A DNA stretch of 64,000 bases from assembly GCA_963966185.1 (NCBI GenBank), contig CAWZYM010000167.1, positions 62,001-126,000 on the forward strand. Reading direction: 5' to 3'. The stretch is from Rhabditoides inermis (lineage: Eukaryota; Nematoda; Chromadorea; Rhabditida; Rhabditidae). This document shows, in pieces, positions 35,566-47,305 of the stretch. Position 1 is the stretch's first letter; each line of letters begins with the position of its first letter. The translations under genes were made by a program, and so were the position numbers. The notes beneath the pieces are model-generated. The model saw only the letters and a list, made by a program, of their open reading frames with translations. It was not told the origin of the DNA and did no database searches.

Positions 35566-36541
35566 ATGCAGCAGGTGAGTGACTATAATATCACTTTGAA
35601 GATGAGGACGCGTTCACGCCTCCGAAGCTGCCCCCTTTCCTCATACGAGGAGGAGGAGTACGAGAAGACGGAGGATGACGTGGTTCCTTCTCTCGATGAG
35701 AACGACGACTACAAGGAGGTCGCGGAGACACCCGCAACCGATGAGAGCAGCGACGAGAACTACAAGGAGGCTGCAGAAGCTCCGTCGGACGATGACGTCA
35801 TGGTCGAGGTACTTGATGTGTTGCGCGCCGCCGAGGATAATGACGATCTTTTTAGCTGTCAGGGTCCGTGTGAGGTGAACGGGTGCCGCATGTTGGTACT
35901 GTTCGACACCGGCGCCAACATCAACATGTGCCACTCATCAGTGGCGCCTATCATCGGTGTGTTTCAGATGGACTCGCCGACGACACAAGCTCAAGGCGAA
36001 TGTCAAGGTCAGCTTCCACGAAAGGATGACGGTGGACGTACAGCTCAACGGAATGAGCTACCCCACTGTGCTCATCTCCCACTACATGGCCGAGCCGAGG
36101 GACGACGCCGGATTCCAGCTCATTATCGGAAATGAGTTTCTCCGCAAGCTACCTCGCTGGTCCATCGACTACGACCACAGAAGATTCGAAATGGAGGGAC
36201 GCAGCGTGCCCATCGTCACTATGATCGAGGTTCCGATTCAGAAGGTGGAGAAGGCTAAGTTGGTTGCGACGCGCACTCAATTGATTAAGGCAGGATATGA
36301 GTCATTCATTGATTGCAGCGTGCGGACAGGACGGGTGATGGTGACGGAGTGGTGCACGGACGGACTTGGATTCGTCAAGCATCAGCTCACCGACGTTGTT
36401 GCCCATGGACGGAGGAGAGGTGCTCAGCGCCAACTGCCCAACGCGGACGCGGTCGTCTACAAGGGACAGCACACTGCCAACGTGGTGACCTGTTTCCGAG
36501 CGTGTGATGACGTCGTCCAGGTGCGGTTTCAGTACTGGTGA
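35566..36541 (+). pseudogene. Retropepsin (aspartic protease) region, split between two frames
   Basis: Frame 35566-36135 has an acidic N-terminal region (EEEEYEKTEDD), then VNGCRMLVLFDTGANINMC. DTGA at 35905-35916 is the retropepsin active site. The second half of the fold, FQLIIGNEFLRKLPRWSIDY (the I-I-G-x-x-F-L motif), lies in the frame of 35957-36541. The frames overlap at 35957-36135, so either a frameshift lesion or a -1/+1 recoding event joins them. This is the only pol domain I can identify in the element. Confidence 0.7.
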
Positions 36542-36659
36542 GTTTGTCTCTTCCTCCTCTCTGTCTAGTGAGCTTGCTCGCGACCCTGGCTTGTCATCGC
36601 CGCCCAACGCAAACAACTTTCTATTCTCGTCTTACGAATATCGCGGTCTTGTCTTTTCA
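36539..36659 (+). repeat. Intron-like recurring motif, copy c, with a plausible 3' splice site
   Basis: GGTGAGTTTGTC, pyrimidine run, CTAGTGAGCTTGCTCGCG, TGGCTTGTCATCGCCGCCC, and then TTTTCAG at 36653-36659. This copy could be a complete 120-bp intron starting right after the protease frame. Confidence 0.65.
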
Positions 36660-37075
36660 GAAGTGAGATTGAGATGCAGACCGTGCCGGACGAGCCACCG
36701 CTCGATTGCTGAACACTTTGCTCCAATTATGAGTATCATCGCAGAGAAGCAGAAGGAGAAGATGGCAGATTTATTTGAGCATTTTCAGTGACGTCATGTC
36801 AACATCATCATACGATCTCGGTTCGTATGAGGCAGATTTGATTGATATCGGTCTGTTTTCCGACGCGGAAAACGAACTACATGGTTCGTTTCTTGATGAA
36901 GTTCCGATGAAACACCTCAAAGAGGTGAACTAGCATCTTCAGATTTCTGATAGATGCGGGGAGGATTGTGCCTACAAGGCAAACCAAGTTTATGTACAAC
37001 CTCGTTTGCGCGCAGAAGAGAGACGGCAGCCTCCGTCTCTACACCGTCTTCCGGAATTTCAACAAGATGACGAGG

Positions 37076-37226
37076 CCGCTGCACACGGACGGAGAAGAGG
37101 CGCTGATCACAAACCGCCAACGCTGACGTGGCCTGCCGCTCTACACTGACGATGCATCCGACGCCGCTGCACACGGCCGGAGAAGAGGTGCTGATAACAA
37201 ACCACCAACGCTGACGTGGCCTACTA
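37076..37226 (+). repeat. Two direct repeats of about 65 bp in the LTR element
   Basis: The GCCGCTGCACACGG...AACGCTGACGTGGCC segment occurs at about 37076-37132 and again at about 37161-37220. Downstream ORFs to 37751 show no recognisable domain. Confidence 0.7.
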
Positions 37227-37901
37227 GAGTGATGCGGTCAGTTGAGGAGATGGAGGTGAAGGAGTTCCCGAACAGCCACAAGTTGATGCTGCCGTGGCAG
37301 GGACAGTCGCGTCATCGAGGTGGAACATCCCTACCTGAAGATCGTCAGTTGTACTTCTACCGACTTAGTTCCGAAGCGAGTGCACAAGGATCAGGTGAAG
37401 AAGTGTTTCAGCTGGACGGACCCATCTGGAGCACTCGTCGCGCACCTCAAGAGGACGAGGCGCACCTGCGTGCTGTCGGCGCCGAACACACCGACGTTCC
37501 CGAACGCCGACCTGCGCCGCTGCTACACGACGCGGCTGATCCGAACCTGGATAGGGAGGAGGATTCAACCGAACAGAAGTTCGTCCGCCAGCCAAATCCG
37601 AAGCGCGGACACTACAACCAGCGCACTTGCAAAGGCCGTCGTCGGAGAGAAGACGCTTCTGCCATGGATACTGTGGATTCGGACGCGTGAGTTGGGTAGA
37701 GGGCCAATTTTACACTTTTCAGCGCGTGCCGATGCTACGAGTAATTTGTAGTTTGTGCTGTTCACTTTACGTGTATTTACGGCCTTGTATAAGTATTCTT
37801 TTGTAGTTATCGAGTTTTAGTGTGCGCAGCCAGCTGACAGCCGCAGCGTGCACAGGCGTGCGCGAATGAGTTTGAGTAGTGTAGAGTACGATTTACGTGA
37901 A

Positions 37902-37921
37902 AGGCTTGTTACCGCCGCCCC
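37902..37921 (+). repeat. Core of the recurring motif, copy d
   Basis: AGGCTTGTTACCGCCGCCC, without the donor-like and palindromic parts. Together with one copy in each LTR, the element carries six cores. Confidence 0.7.
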
Positions 37922-38389
37922 CAGTTCACGTGAATCTTCTTACTATTCTCATACTTTCTGACCAGTGGCGACGTGGCACTATGATCGATTCCTCTTTACT
38001 ACGCGGTAAGTTATTTCCAGTTTTGCTATGTTGTTGGATGTATTTAAACACTTTGTTCAGGTGTACAACTGCGCTTCCGACGATGTGTCCGTTCTGTCTC
38101 GACGAGATCGAGTTATGCGCGGTCGAACTCAACTGTCGTCCAGTTCGAGCCGAACACCGGACGACCCTGCCGCGGCATGGTCAAGTCGAGCCGAGCAAGT
38201 GGCAGGACATCTGTCGGGACGCGTGAAGTGTGGTCTGTTTTTTTACATGGTTTTACTTTGTTCAGTAGTTTGTTACTCTAATAGGTCGTACGACACTTGT
38301 AGATTTGTAATCCTTTCAGGAATTAGTCGTGGTCTTTTTTTTATGTAGGTGGCATCGTGCGGTGTCGATGCATTTGTTTGAGGGGGAGG

Positions 38390-38953
38390 TGTCAGCGAGG
38401 CGACACGCTATCTCGCTGATGCACTCTCACTCCCTTTGCTCGCTCGAGTGCTAATCTCTCTCTCTTCCAGTGCCGGCAGCACGAGGGGCGGGAACGGCCG
38501 GCCGGACTCACCGCCGACCTACCACTGATCTACCGCGGCCGCTGATTGGCTGAGAGAAGATTCGAGAGCGCGCCGGCCGCCTATATAAGCGGACAGCGCG
38601 ACTGTTCCAGGCTTCAGTATGAGCGCGGCCGATCAAGCCCTCTGAGAGCAATGGTCTCTGACCACTGGCTTGTTATCGCCGCCCCACGTTAACCATTCCC
38701 CTTTCCACTACCGCGTGGTATTCATAAACATGTTCGTGCACTTGTGTTCTTTCATGTGATTGATATTACGGTAGTACGTGGTGACGCGGTTCACTAGTTA
38801 GTGTTCTCTCCTTGGTCGTGTGTCTTTCCCTCAGTCGGTCAACCTCTCGGTAGGGATTCCACTGCGAGCCTCTCGGCTCGTGTGAGTATCTAACAAGGGG
38901 ATTATGGGCCATGTCTCTATAGGCATCTCTTGTGACATCCAAAACCTCTCATT
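38390..38953 (+). repeat. 3' LTR
   Basis: Same length and, as far as I can read, the same sequence as the 5' LTR. Followed by the target repeat CCGC. Confidence 0.92.
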
Positions 38954-39310
38954 CCGCGCGGAAAGCTGAGCGAAAGCTTTTCGCTTTCCGCAAGGGAGAT
39001 TACAAAAAAACCGAGGGACTGATTGCATGTACTCCGTGGTTTGCATTGCTCCTTGAAAAGCATGACAGTGTACAAGACATGTGTGACAGATTTGTACAGA
39101 TTATCCAGTCTATCATTTCCCAATGTGTTCCCGAACGAGAAATCAAAAAGAAGACTGTTTCGAGACACATAAGGCGTCTCTACAAACGCAAAGCGAGAAT
39201 TTGGAGGAGAGAAAAGAATTCCAACAAGTACAAGCGATGTGTGAAACGCATTATGAAAATCCAACGTCGAGAGCAGTCTCTTCTTGAGAAAAAGTTCGTT
39301 TCCAGTAATA
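38954..39310 (+). pseudogene. CR1-like LINE, middle fragment
   Basis: Continues the LINE frame after the LTR element. Lys/Arg-rich linker between endonuclease and RT (FRKGDYKKTEG, RHIRRLYKRKARIWRREK). Broken at 39310 by a TA-flanked element. Confidence 0.8.
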
Positions 39311-40018
39311 TAGTGGGTCCCCCGTTTTCGAGGGCCAGCAAGGGCTTTTCGTCATTCTATTATTATGCACAAACGCATATTAGAACCTCCCAAAGTGGTT
39401 GACCGGTGTCAGTTGACCGAACTGTGACGAGAAACTTATGGAAATGATACGAAAACGAGCCTGCTCGATACAGTATCCTTCTATCTAGGAATAGAAATAA
39501 CTTTGTTCAGGCTTTATGAAATTGTACAAAAATTTGATATGATGTTCCTGAATGGATTGCCTACAAATCTCGGAGAGCACATTTTGAAAAAAAGTTTCTT
39601 AGAAGGCAGATAATTAGGAAATTGCTAATTACGTTGGAGTCATATCTCGAATTCTAGTGTAGAAATTTATCGAGATCAAGTACTAGTGTTGTTAGGTTAC
39701 CTATAGGGACTTATTTGATACTTCACTTGGTCTATAATACGTTGATGAATAGGAGTTTTCCCTTCGCGCAAACACACTTCGCTAAATAACTTCACAGTGG
39801 ATTGTCGTAAACGGCTCAAACTTAGTCAGCAGATGGTTCTCAACCCCCTCTACAACTCTCGGAGAGCACAATTGTCATTTTGTTTTCACAAATACCGTAA
39901 TTTTCTACTTTTGATTGCAACCCGGAGAATGGGGCGCATTTACATAATTCTTCCCTCTGTCTGCGTCATTTCTCGCGCCCGAGATAATTGCTGGCCCTCG
40001 AAAACGGGGGACCCACTA
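39311..40018. mobile_element. TA-flanked MITE (Tc1/mariner-type) inside the LINE
   Basis: The ends TAGTGGGTCCCCCGTTTTCG and its reverse complement form terminal inverted repeats of about 31 bp. The dinucleotide TA (39309-39310 and 40019-40020) is the target duplication. At 708 bp it has no transposase ORF. Removing it restores the LINE reading frame. An internal CTCGGAGAGCACA string occurs twice (about 39570 and 39855). Confidence 0.85.
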
Positions 40019-40020
40019 TA

Positions 40021-41740
40021 GAGATTTCTATTCATTTGTCAAATCTGCTTCTAACTCGCATTCTCCGCTTCCCTCTCTTATCTCTCATGATGGTGTACGA
40101 GCTGACACTCCTCTTGCAAAAGCGGAGCTTCTATCCAGTCAATTCAGTTCCGTCTTCATTCGTGATGACGGACGATTGCCTTCTCTTGCTCCTCGCACGC
40201 ATGCCTCTCTCGATGACATCCTTGTTCAACCATGGATCGTCGAGAAGGCACTGCATGCTCTCCGTCCAAAAATCAACAGCACACCTGAAGGGATTCCTTC
40301 CTTCTTTCTCAAGCACACTGCATGTTAAATTGCTCTTCCCCTTTCTCTCATTTTCTCTGCTTCCATGCGATCCGGCGAGGTGCCTTCACAGTGGAAGACT
40401 GCGAGTATCGTTCCTATATTCAAAAAGGGACGACGCGACAGTCCGGCCAACTACAGACCGATTAGCCTAACATCAGCTATCGGTAAGGCGTTTGAATCTA
40501 TCATCAAGCGTGAGATTTGCACTTTTCTTTCCGCCCATCACCTTCTGTCACCTTCTCAGCATGGTTTCCGCGCCAAGCGTAGCACAGCCTCAGCTGCTCT
40601 CATATATGAGTTCGCTCGTGACAGCCGAGAGTCAGCGAAAGTGTGCTGATGTGCTATATATAGATTTCTCGCGTGCTTTCGATACTGTCTCGCATGAAAA
40701 ACTCTTAGCCAAGCTAGCATGCTACGGTATTGGAGGTTGCTTGCACCGGTGGTTGGCTAACTGGTTAACGGGAAGGGTGCAATGTGTGGAGATAGACGGC
40801 GAGTGCAGCGAGTTCCAACCAGTGCTCTCCGGAGTACCACAGGGCTCCGTGCTCGGTCCTCTCCTTTTCAATTTATTCATCAATGACCTCCCCGAAGCCA
40901 TGCCTCCAGATTGTTGCGTGCTTCTATTCGCAGACGACGCGAAGCTTGTTTCCGTGTTCTCGCCTGACACCGATTCTCCCCTCGCTCCTGCTGCTCTTGC
41001 GCTGGAGAAATGGGTGAATACGTGGCAGATGAGTGTATGTGCACCCAAGTGCGTTGTCCTGCATGTCGGCAAGCGCAATCCCCGTTCCGTGTACTCGTTG
41101 TGTGGAGTGACCGTCCCCAGTCAGTCTGAGGTTCGCGATCTCGGTGTCCTCGTCTCACAAGACCTCTCATTCCGCGCTCACATAAACAGTATTTGTAAAA
41201 AAAATCTAACTAAAAAATTCATTTTCTATTTATCTTACTAAAGACGCGGAATGAAGAAGTTCTTGTGAAGGCATTTTCTGTGTACGTTCGCAGTATTCTA
41301 GAATACTGTAGTGTTGTGTACTCGCCATGTTATGATGTTGACATTTCCACCTTGGAGTCAGTGCAATCTCTCTTTCTCTCTCGTCTCGCCAATCGCTGTA
41401 ATCTCTCTCATCTCTCTCATGCTGCGCTGCGGGCTCGTTTACAGCTCGAAACTCTCCAAACTCGTAGAGCGCGAGCTGACTTGGTGATGGTGCACAGGAT
41501 GTTGAATGGTCGAGCTGACTTGTGTGTGAATTCTATTTTTCGAACAAGAACCAGTCGGACACGCGGTGCAACGACAAAACTCTATCCTATCCCTACTTCC
41601 CATAACGTCACAAATATTGACAAATCCTTCCTTTCATTCCGCACTTTCCAAATTGTCAATTCTATTCCCGACGAGATTCTATTCTCCAGTCAATCTATAT
41701 TCTGTGATTACTTGAATTGTAATTTCACATTTTAACCTTT
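40021..41740 (+). pseudogene. CR1-like LINE, 3' fragment (reverse transcriptase)
   Basis: RT motifs in order: WIVEKALHALRPKINSTPEG, SIVPIFKKG and NYRPISLTSAIGKAFE, QHGFRAKRSTASA, LYIDFSRAFDTVSHEKLL, GVPQGSVLGPLLFNLFINDL, LLFADDAKLVS, then the thumb and C-terminal region with YVRSILEYCSVVYSPCY. Lesions: an in-frame TAA near 40326, a frame change near 40610-40650, and another near 41195-41230. The 3' end is an AT-rich tail (about 41815-41840). The element is dead. The ADDAK motif and EEP endonuclease suggest the CR1 group. Confidence 0.85.
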
Positions 41741-41891
41741 TGTCTTCCTTACATTTCACTTTCCTAGATCTATCAGTGTTTTACCTTGATCTAGCGTACG
41801 ATTGTATTTAATGTGCAATTAATAAATAATATTATTATTCATATCAGAATCAACAACACGTTTGGAAAGTATGCCTTGATTCGCTTGCAAG

Positions 41892-42105
41892 GGTTAGTTG
41901 CATCACGAGTTTGTTTACATCTATACAGTACAATACGTTTTTTACGATATTTTCATTGACACAATGACACAATACGTTTTGTGTAATGCAGACAACTGCC
42001 CAGTGGCGCACTTGCACATTACACAAAACTCATTGTGTCGATGAAAATATCATAATAAACGTCTTGTATGTATTGTATAGATGTGGACAAACTCATGGTG
42101 ACATA
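41892..42105. repeat. Palindromic foldback MITE
   Basis: The left half (TTTGTTTACATCTATACA, ATGATATTTTC-like strings) is repeated in reverse complement in the right half, with a spacer near 41992-42010 (CCCAGTGGCGCAC). The arms are about 95 bp with mismatches. No coding content. Confidence 0.65.
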
Positions 42106-42504
42106 AAACAGGAATCTAGTGCAGTGCTGCACTCACTAAGCATTTGTCAGGCATGAAGAGAACCAGGTCAGTGCAACCGACCTGTCTCGCGCAGGCCAGG
42201 TAGTTCTGAAACTGTGTGCAGACAACAGTTTACAACAGTTTCAACATTTCCTAATGTCAGCTTTTCATGCTAGGCGCAAGCTGTACCACGCTATGCTTAC
42301 CTGACTGGTCTTGATTGTGTTCGTGAAACGATAGGGAAGAAAACATGATGATTGTCAGTGGTTCGCCGGTCAACTCAAAGTCGCTTACTCAAAGTCGCGT
42401 GCAAATTGTGAGTCGAACGGGATTCCTGTGATCAATGACAACTTTCCTACCCACTCAAGATGCAGTACAGTACTAGTTGTTATGGCTGTAGAAAACTTGT
42501 AATT

Positions 42505-42671
42505 AGATTAGATAACGGTGAGTCAAATTTCTTGCAATGGAAAGGACCACTTGTCGTCGTGGAGATGCGATCACCGAATGCAGTCATCGAGGACATGAAT
42601 GGAAGACATCGTCAGACCGTCCATCTCGACCGTCTCAAGAAGTTCTACATCGAGGAGTCAGAAGGAGAAGA
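42505..42671 (+). pseudogene. LTR-retrotransposon integrase C-terminal fragment
   Basis: The translation FLQWKGPLVVVEMRSPNAVI then VHLDRLKKFY matches the C-terminal SH3-like (GPY/F) domain of Ty3/gypsy- or BEL-type integrases. It is cut off at the (CTTA)n tail of the neighbouring RTE LINE. No upstream catalytic core is visible. Confidence 0.6.
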
Positions 42672-44040
42672 CTTACTTACTTACTTACTTGATTACTTGA
42701 GCGATCCGATTCGCTCAAGGAAGCGCGGATCCCATCTTCCTCCAGGTAGTTCGGTCTCGCGCGTTTGTTGCCCATGCGGTGTTGTTGCCCATATTGAACT
42801 GTCTCGAAAAGGTTCGGATAGAATCTATCCAGCGGGTAGGTGGTCTCCCGAGTGTCCGTTTGACGTGGCGTGGGTACCACTCAGTGACGGCACGTGTCCA
42901 TCGTCCATCGTCCCTCCTGATGATGTGCCTGGCCCATCGATGTTTGCCCTGGCAGCCTGGCGCATGTACCGCAGCGGATCCTTCAGCTTTGATGGTCTCC
43001 TCACCTCCTCGCTGCTTATGCCCTCGTCCCTTTGTCTTCGCAGCGTGTAGCCCATCAGCTGCCTCTCCATAGCTCGATGTGCGGTGCGGATCCGTCCGAG
43101 ACTTTTCTCCGTGTACGCCCAGGTCTCAGTGGCGTAGCAGAGAGCAGGCAGAACCGAGGCGTTGAAGAGGTTAGCCTTCAGGTCCTGATCTTTCAGAGTA
43201 GCGAGCGTCTCCTTTATGCTGCAGAAGGCAGCCCAGCTAGCGCGTGTCCTTCTGCTTATCTCCTCCTCGAGCGTGTTGGTGCCGTTGATGAGCCTGCCGA
43301 GATAGACATAGCTCTCCACAGACTCCACCAGCTCGCCGTCCAACCTTATCACTCCGTCCGGGGTGAACTGAGTGCGGATGAACTGGGTCTTTCGGCGGTT
43401 GATGCGCAGTCCGGCCTCTTTGCTGGCGTCGTTCAGCTCGTTTAGCATCTGTCCAGCCTCCGACGTCGACTCAGCGAATAAGACGATGTCGTCGGCGAAC
43501 CTCAGGTGGGAGAGTCGGCGGCCGTCGATGTACAGCGGGTGGCGGGTGTCGTTGTCAGGGACTCCTCTCGTGGACCAATCGGCAGTGGCGAACATAGAGC
43601 GGAAGACGACCTCAAGTGCGGCGGTGAAGAGCATCGGTGAGACGGTGTCGCCCTGCTTCACTCCTCGTTTCACAGGGATCTTCAACTGACGTGAGAACAG
43701 CTTCAGTGATAGAAAGCTGTCCTCATAGCAGTCGGAGAGTGCGGCCAGGTATCCCTTGTCGACGCCCATCTTCTCCAGAGACTGCAGCAGATATCCGTGG
43801 TCTAATCGGTCAAACGCCTTCTCGTAGTCGACGAAGACGAGCACAAGAGGGGTCTTGTTCTCGCGGGCACGTTCGACGATCTGCGACACAGTCCGTACGT
43901 GGTCGGCACAGCTGTATCCAGAACGGAATCCGGCTTGCTCGATCGGCTGCTGCTCGTCCAGGTGGCAGCGGATGCGGTTGAGGAGCACCTTCGTGTACAG
44001 CTTGTAGATGAGGAAGACTCTCCCACGAATTCCCCTTCCG
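42672..44040 (-). pseudogene. 5'-truncated RTE-type LINE
   Basis: Minus-strand frame with RT motifs: QAGFRSGYSCADHVRT, LVFVDYEKAFDRLDH, GVKQGDTVSPMLFTAALE, RLSHLRFADDIVLFAE, GLRINRRKTQ, YVYLGRLI, and the RTE C-terminal LLP/ALCYATETWAY region. The 3' end on this strand is a (TAAG)n tail (42672-42690), typical of RTE elements. The endonuclease and the first RT blocks are missing; the 5' end is near 44040. A frame change near 42950 separates the final GH-x-x-R region. Non-functional. Confidence 0.85.
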
Positions 44041-44161
44041 CCGATAGCGGCGCACGTCCCGCCGATGCCGCCTCGCATGGAGACAGGACTAAACCGAGTG
44101 CGATGAACCCGGAGCAGCTTCGCCGCTCCGCTCGTCTCATGATGAAGAGATGAGTCTTTAA

Positions 44162-44597
44162 AGAAGGACTCCGAGGAAAGCACACCAATGCAAAATACTA
44201 TCTTGCCCCTCGCGAAAGTTTCTCAGTCCCGTCGTTGTGGGACCCATTTCACTCTTTCCGCGACCGTATCAATTGCACAAAAGTCGAAAGATAGGGTTGA
44301 GAGAGTGCGTGTGACCCCGCGGCTCGTTTGATCTCATGCCATCCGGCTGTCACTAAAATCCAAACATTCCCTCGCGAGAACGACTTGGGTCACAGCTGAT
44401 AAGGCGGGGCTTCCCCAACCACCAGCCAATCAGCGTGCAGAAGTGCCGAATATTCGGCAATAGGAGTTTGAACCACCATAATAAAATTCTATATGCAAAT
44501 TTTGGTGTGGGTAAAAATTACTTCTTTCGTACACATGATACGATCTCGGTCTCTAGAAAATATTGACGTTGATTGACTTTTACCGTGGAGGGCTTCT
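44162..44597. mobile_element. TTAA-flanked MITE (piggyBac-type), copy 2
   Basis: Begins AGAAGGACTCCG, ends GTGGAGGGCTTCT, flanked by TTAA at 44158-44161 and 44598-44601. Interior similar in layout to copy 1 (1088-1569) but considerably diverged. Confidence 0.65.
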
Positions 44598-44601
44598 TTA
44601 A

Positions 44602-45489
44602 CCTTTTTGTTTTGATTATATTATGAAGTAATGTTACAGTCGAAAATTTTGTAGAAAGTCCAAACATACAAGTTATACAATTCGTCTGTCTCGGTTTGAA
44701 AATTGCAGACCTACATACGGAGAAGACGTGGACGGGACAAGGCTGCGTCGAGGGCGCCGCGCGGGGCAGTCTACGAAGGCGACAACTGCGAGAAGGGCAG
44801 TGTCGAACAGCGGAAGTCGACTACAGCGCCTCGCCTATCCAATCCGGACACCTTCGCCGCCGCCGTAACCGCCACATTCTTCCCACTCACATCATATCCC
44901 CATTATATATCCCCAGCATATATTTAATGCACATCTGTCTATATATTGTTTGTTGACGGCGGGGACGCCGTCTCTCGGGGGATGGGCATGTCAGGGGTCA
45001 GACAGCATAGCTGGCTGGCTCCGCCCCCTCTTCGGTTGTCGTTGTACTATGGAGTCTTGGAGAGCGGTCGGTTCTCTCTGGGACCGCTCTCCACTCTCTT
45101 CTGTCTAATAAACTTTTCTCTCTTATCTAGCGTCTTGGGTATTGTGAGTGGGAGTGAGTTAGACTGTAGTGCAACGGACCTGCCGAGCCGTGGCATGGAG
45201 CACAGCTCTGTCCGGTATAGGTTGGATTGGGAAGCTAGAGAGTAGATGGGAGTGGGGTAAGCTCCAAGAGTAAGGGAGAGGTCTTACTCCCTCTGTAACC
45301 TAGGTCTCTGGGGTAGTCTAGAACCTAGCACATTACACTACGTTGCTCAGCCATGTGTTTTTGAGAATTTTGAATGTGTGTGTTCTGTTGATTTCGTGTG
45401 TATAGTATACTTGTATGTATGCACATGAGATAAGTTATTGCTATGTCAATACTCTATTAAATTTTAAAGAACAACGGAAATTCACCAGA
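44602..45489. other. No supported gene; LTR-like R/polyA signal
   Basis: A 10-bp stem (GAGAGCGGTC...GACCGCTCTC, 45060-45091) is followed by AATAAA (45107-45112) and a GT-rich stretch. This looks like the R/U5 part of a retroelement LTR, but no partner copy or primer site was found. ORFs in 44696-45245 are unconvincing. Confidence 0.35.
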
Positions 45490-45625
45490 GCTTCCAGTTC
45501 CTAATCACGAACACGGTCCCCTTGCTGGCGTCATATGCGCATCGCCCCAGTCTCCAATCCATTCAATCTCTATGAGTTCATCCGGGTACTCGTTTGCTTA
45601 CGCCCTTGAGTTTCCTACGGAAATT
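45490..45625. repeat. Inverted duplication, short segment (partner 30560-30720)
   Basis: Reverse complement of the segment near 30.6 kb, immediately followed by a small palindrome (CTGCGTACACTCGGAGTGTACGCAG, about 45626-45650). Confidence 0.8.
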
Positions 45626-46003
45626 CTGCGTACACTCGGAGTGTACGCAGAATCGGGCTCTTTTGCGTCACACATGCGTAGCATGTACACGCAGTGTGAG
45701 GATATACCCGAGTATGATCATACCAATAGGAAATACACCATGAACCATATAGTATGAGAATAATTTGTGGGATCCCTGCTTCAGACAGGCGACATTTCTG
45801 ACTTACGGTCGCGGTCTCGGTTGTAATTTCATGGAGAAGAGATGTGGGGAGTAGATTAAAAATAAGAGGGACAAGAGGGACTGATGTCGCATCCATATTG
45901 TGACGATAATCGCATAGAGAACGGGTATGGTCAACTTCTAGAAACTCATGACAAAACATTCGGGAGTGATTAGTAATGAGTAGCTTTTACCCATCTGAGC
46001 GAT

Positions 46004-46009
<6 letters not shown>

Positions 46010-46080
<71 letters not shown>

Positions 46081-46101
46081 GGAGAGAGAAAAAGAAAGAG
46101 A

Positions 46102-46140
<39 letters not shown>
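46010..46140. repeat. (GA)n microsatellite
   Basis: Interrupted GA/GAAA repeat. The surrounding 45650-46471 has no supported gene. Confidence 0.95.
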
Positions 46141-46142
<2 letters not shown>

Positions 46143-46471
46143 GGGGGAGATGGTACTCTTTCCGATTGTGTACAATCAGAGGATCTATATACCGGAGGGC
46201 ATAGGTCCTGCCCAAGGACACCTCCGAAGAGAGAACCCAGAGTCTCGATTGTGCGCAGAGGAGCCAGACGACAAGAGAGAACCATGACAAACCATTCCTA
46301 CAGTCCCCCGAGACACGACCACAAGAACACCCGAACACAGATCAAGGCATAGAGGTTTATGATCAATGGCAAAGGAATATAGTGGGTAAAGGACAGGGAT
46401 GACAGGCCTGCTCTCAGAGCTGGCTTGACATAGTGACGTGCTGCCGACTTGACTGTCAGAGCTGATCCCGA

Positions 46472-46570
46472 CAGACCTCCCGGCGTTGCTTATATAGTGC
46501 CGGTGGTGAGTGTGCTAGAGTCTTCTCTCCGGGCGGGAGTAGATCGGTAGATCGGGCGCCTCCATGAGTC

Positions 46571-46632
<62 letters not shown>

Positions 46633-46921
46633 CAGCGGTGCGCTAGCTCCGCTAAAAGTACGATGATATTTTGATGAAATCACTTCAGATGCTCCTACGA
46701 TCGAAATTCATGGACAACTGCCCTTATATGAAGGTACGCGAAACAGTTTATAGAAATTCTGCGCATCTCAGACGAGTTTTACTATTTTTCAGCGCTTGCT
46801 TGCGAATTGATGCACGTACACATTAAAACAAGCCAGTACTGTGAACGGAATAGTGTAAGGAGAGGTATCGAACAACTATTCGCTATTCGTTTTCGCGCAA
46901 TCCACTCTCTGCGTTATTTAG

Positions 46922-46973
<52 letters not shown>

Positions 46974-47254
46974 ACTTTGTGTCGTTTGAGGCTTATGTGG
47001 CGAACTCTCGCTGTATTGACCACGACTACAATAGCAGTTGGACCAGCGAAGGTTTCAATTCGATAAGCCTTTTGCCCATCACGGAGGATGCTATTATGTA
47101 GTGTGTCGTCACCGTTCTCTCATGTCGTATCGTGTGCTTCATCTAGATAGACTGCTCCGGCGGACGAGTGTCGATAGAATGGGGGTAGTGGCACATATGC
47201 AGCAAGGAGGGAATGAACATCCACGTACAGATACCCATATTTTTCCGACTCTCT

Positions 47255-47305
<51 letters not shown>

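Larger units (their letters stand above)
31558..38953 (+). mobile_element. LTR retroelement, young, lacking recognisable RT/integrase
   Basis: Two 564-bp LTRs (31558-32121 and 38390-38953) look identical, so the insertion is recent. The 4-bp target CCGC flanks it inside a LINE ORF. A polypurine tract (GAGGGGGAGG, 38380-38389) abuts the 3' LTR. Just inside the 5' LTR is GGCAGCAGTCGAGTGGC, the likely primer-binding site. The 6.3-kb interior has a retropepsin region and a possible membrane protein, but I find no RT (no Y/F-x-D-D block), RNase H or integrase. It is therefore probably non-autonomous. Orientation is set by the TATA box, PPT and protease. Confidence 0.88.

Noticed and set aside
44010..44183. 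First 50 residues of the minus-strand ORF as part of the RTE protein
   Set aside because: Sequence upstream of about 44040 has no similarity to RTE proteins and runs toward the TTAA MITE. The LINE is 5'-truncated and the ORF simply stays open across the junction.
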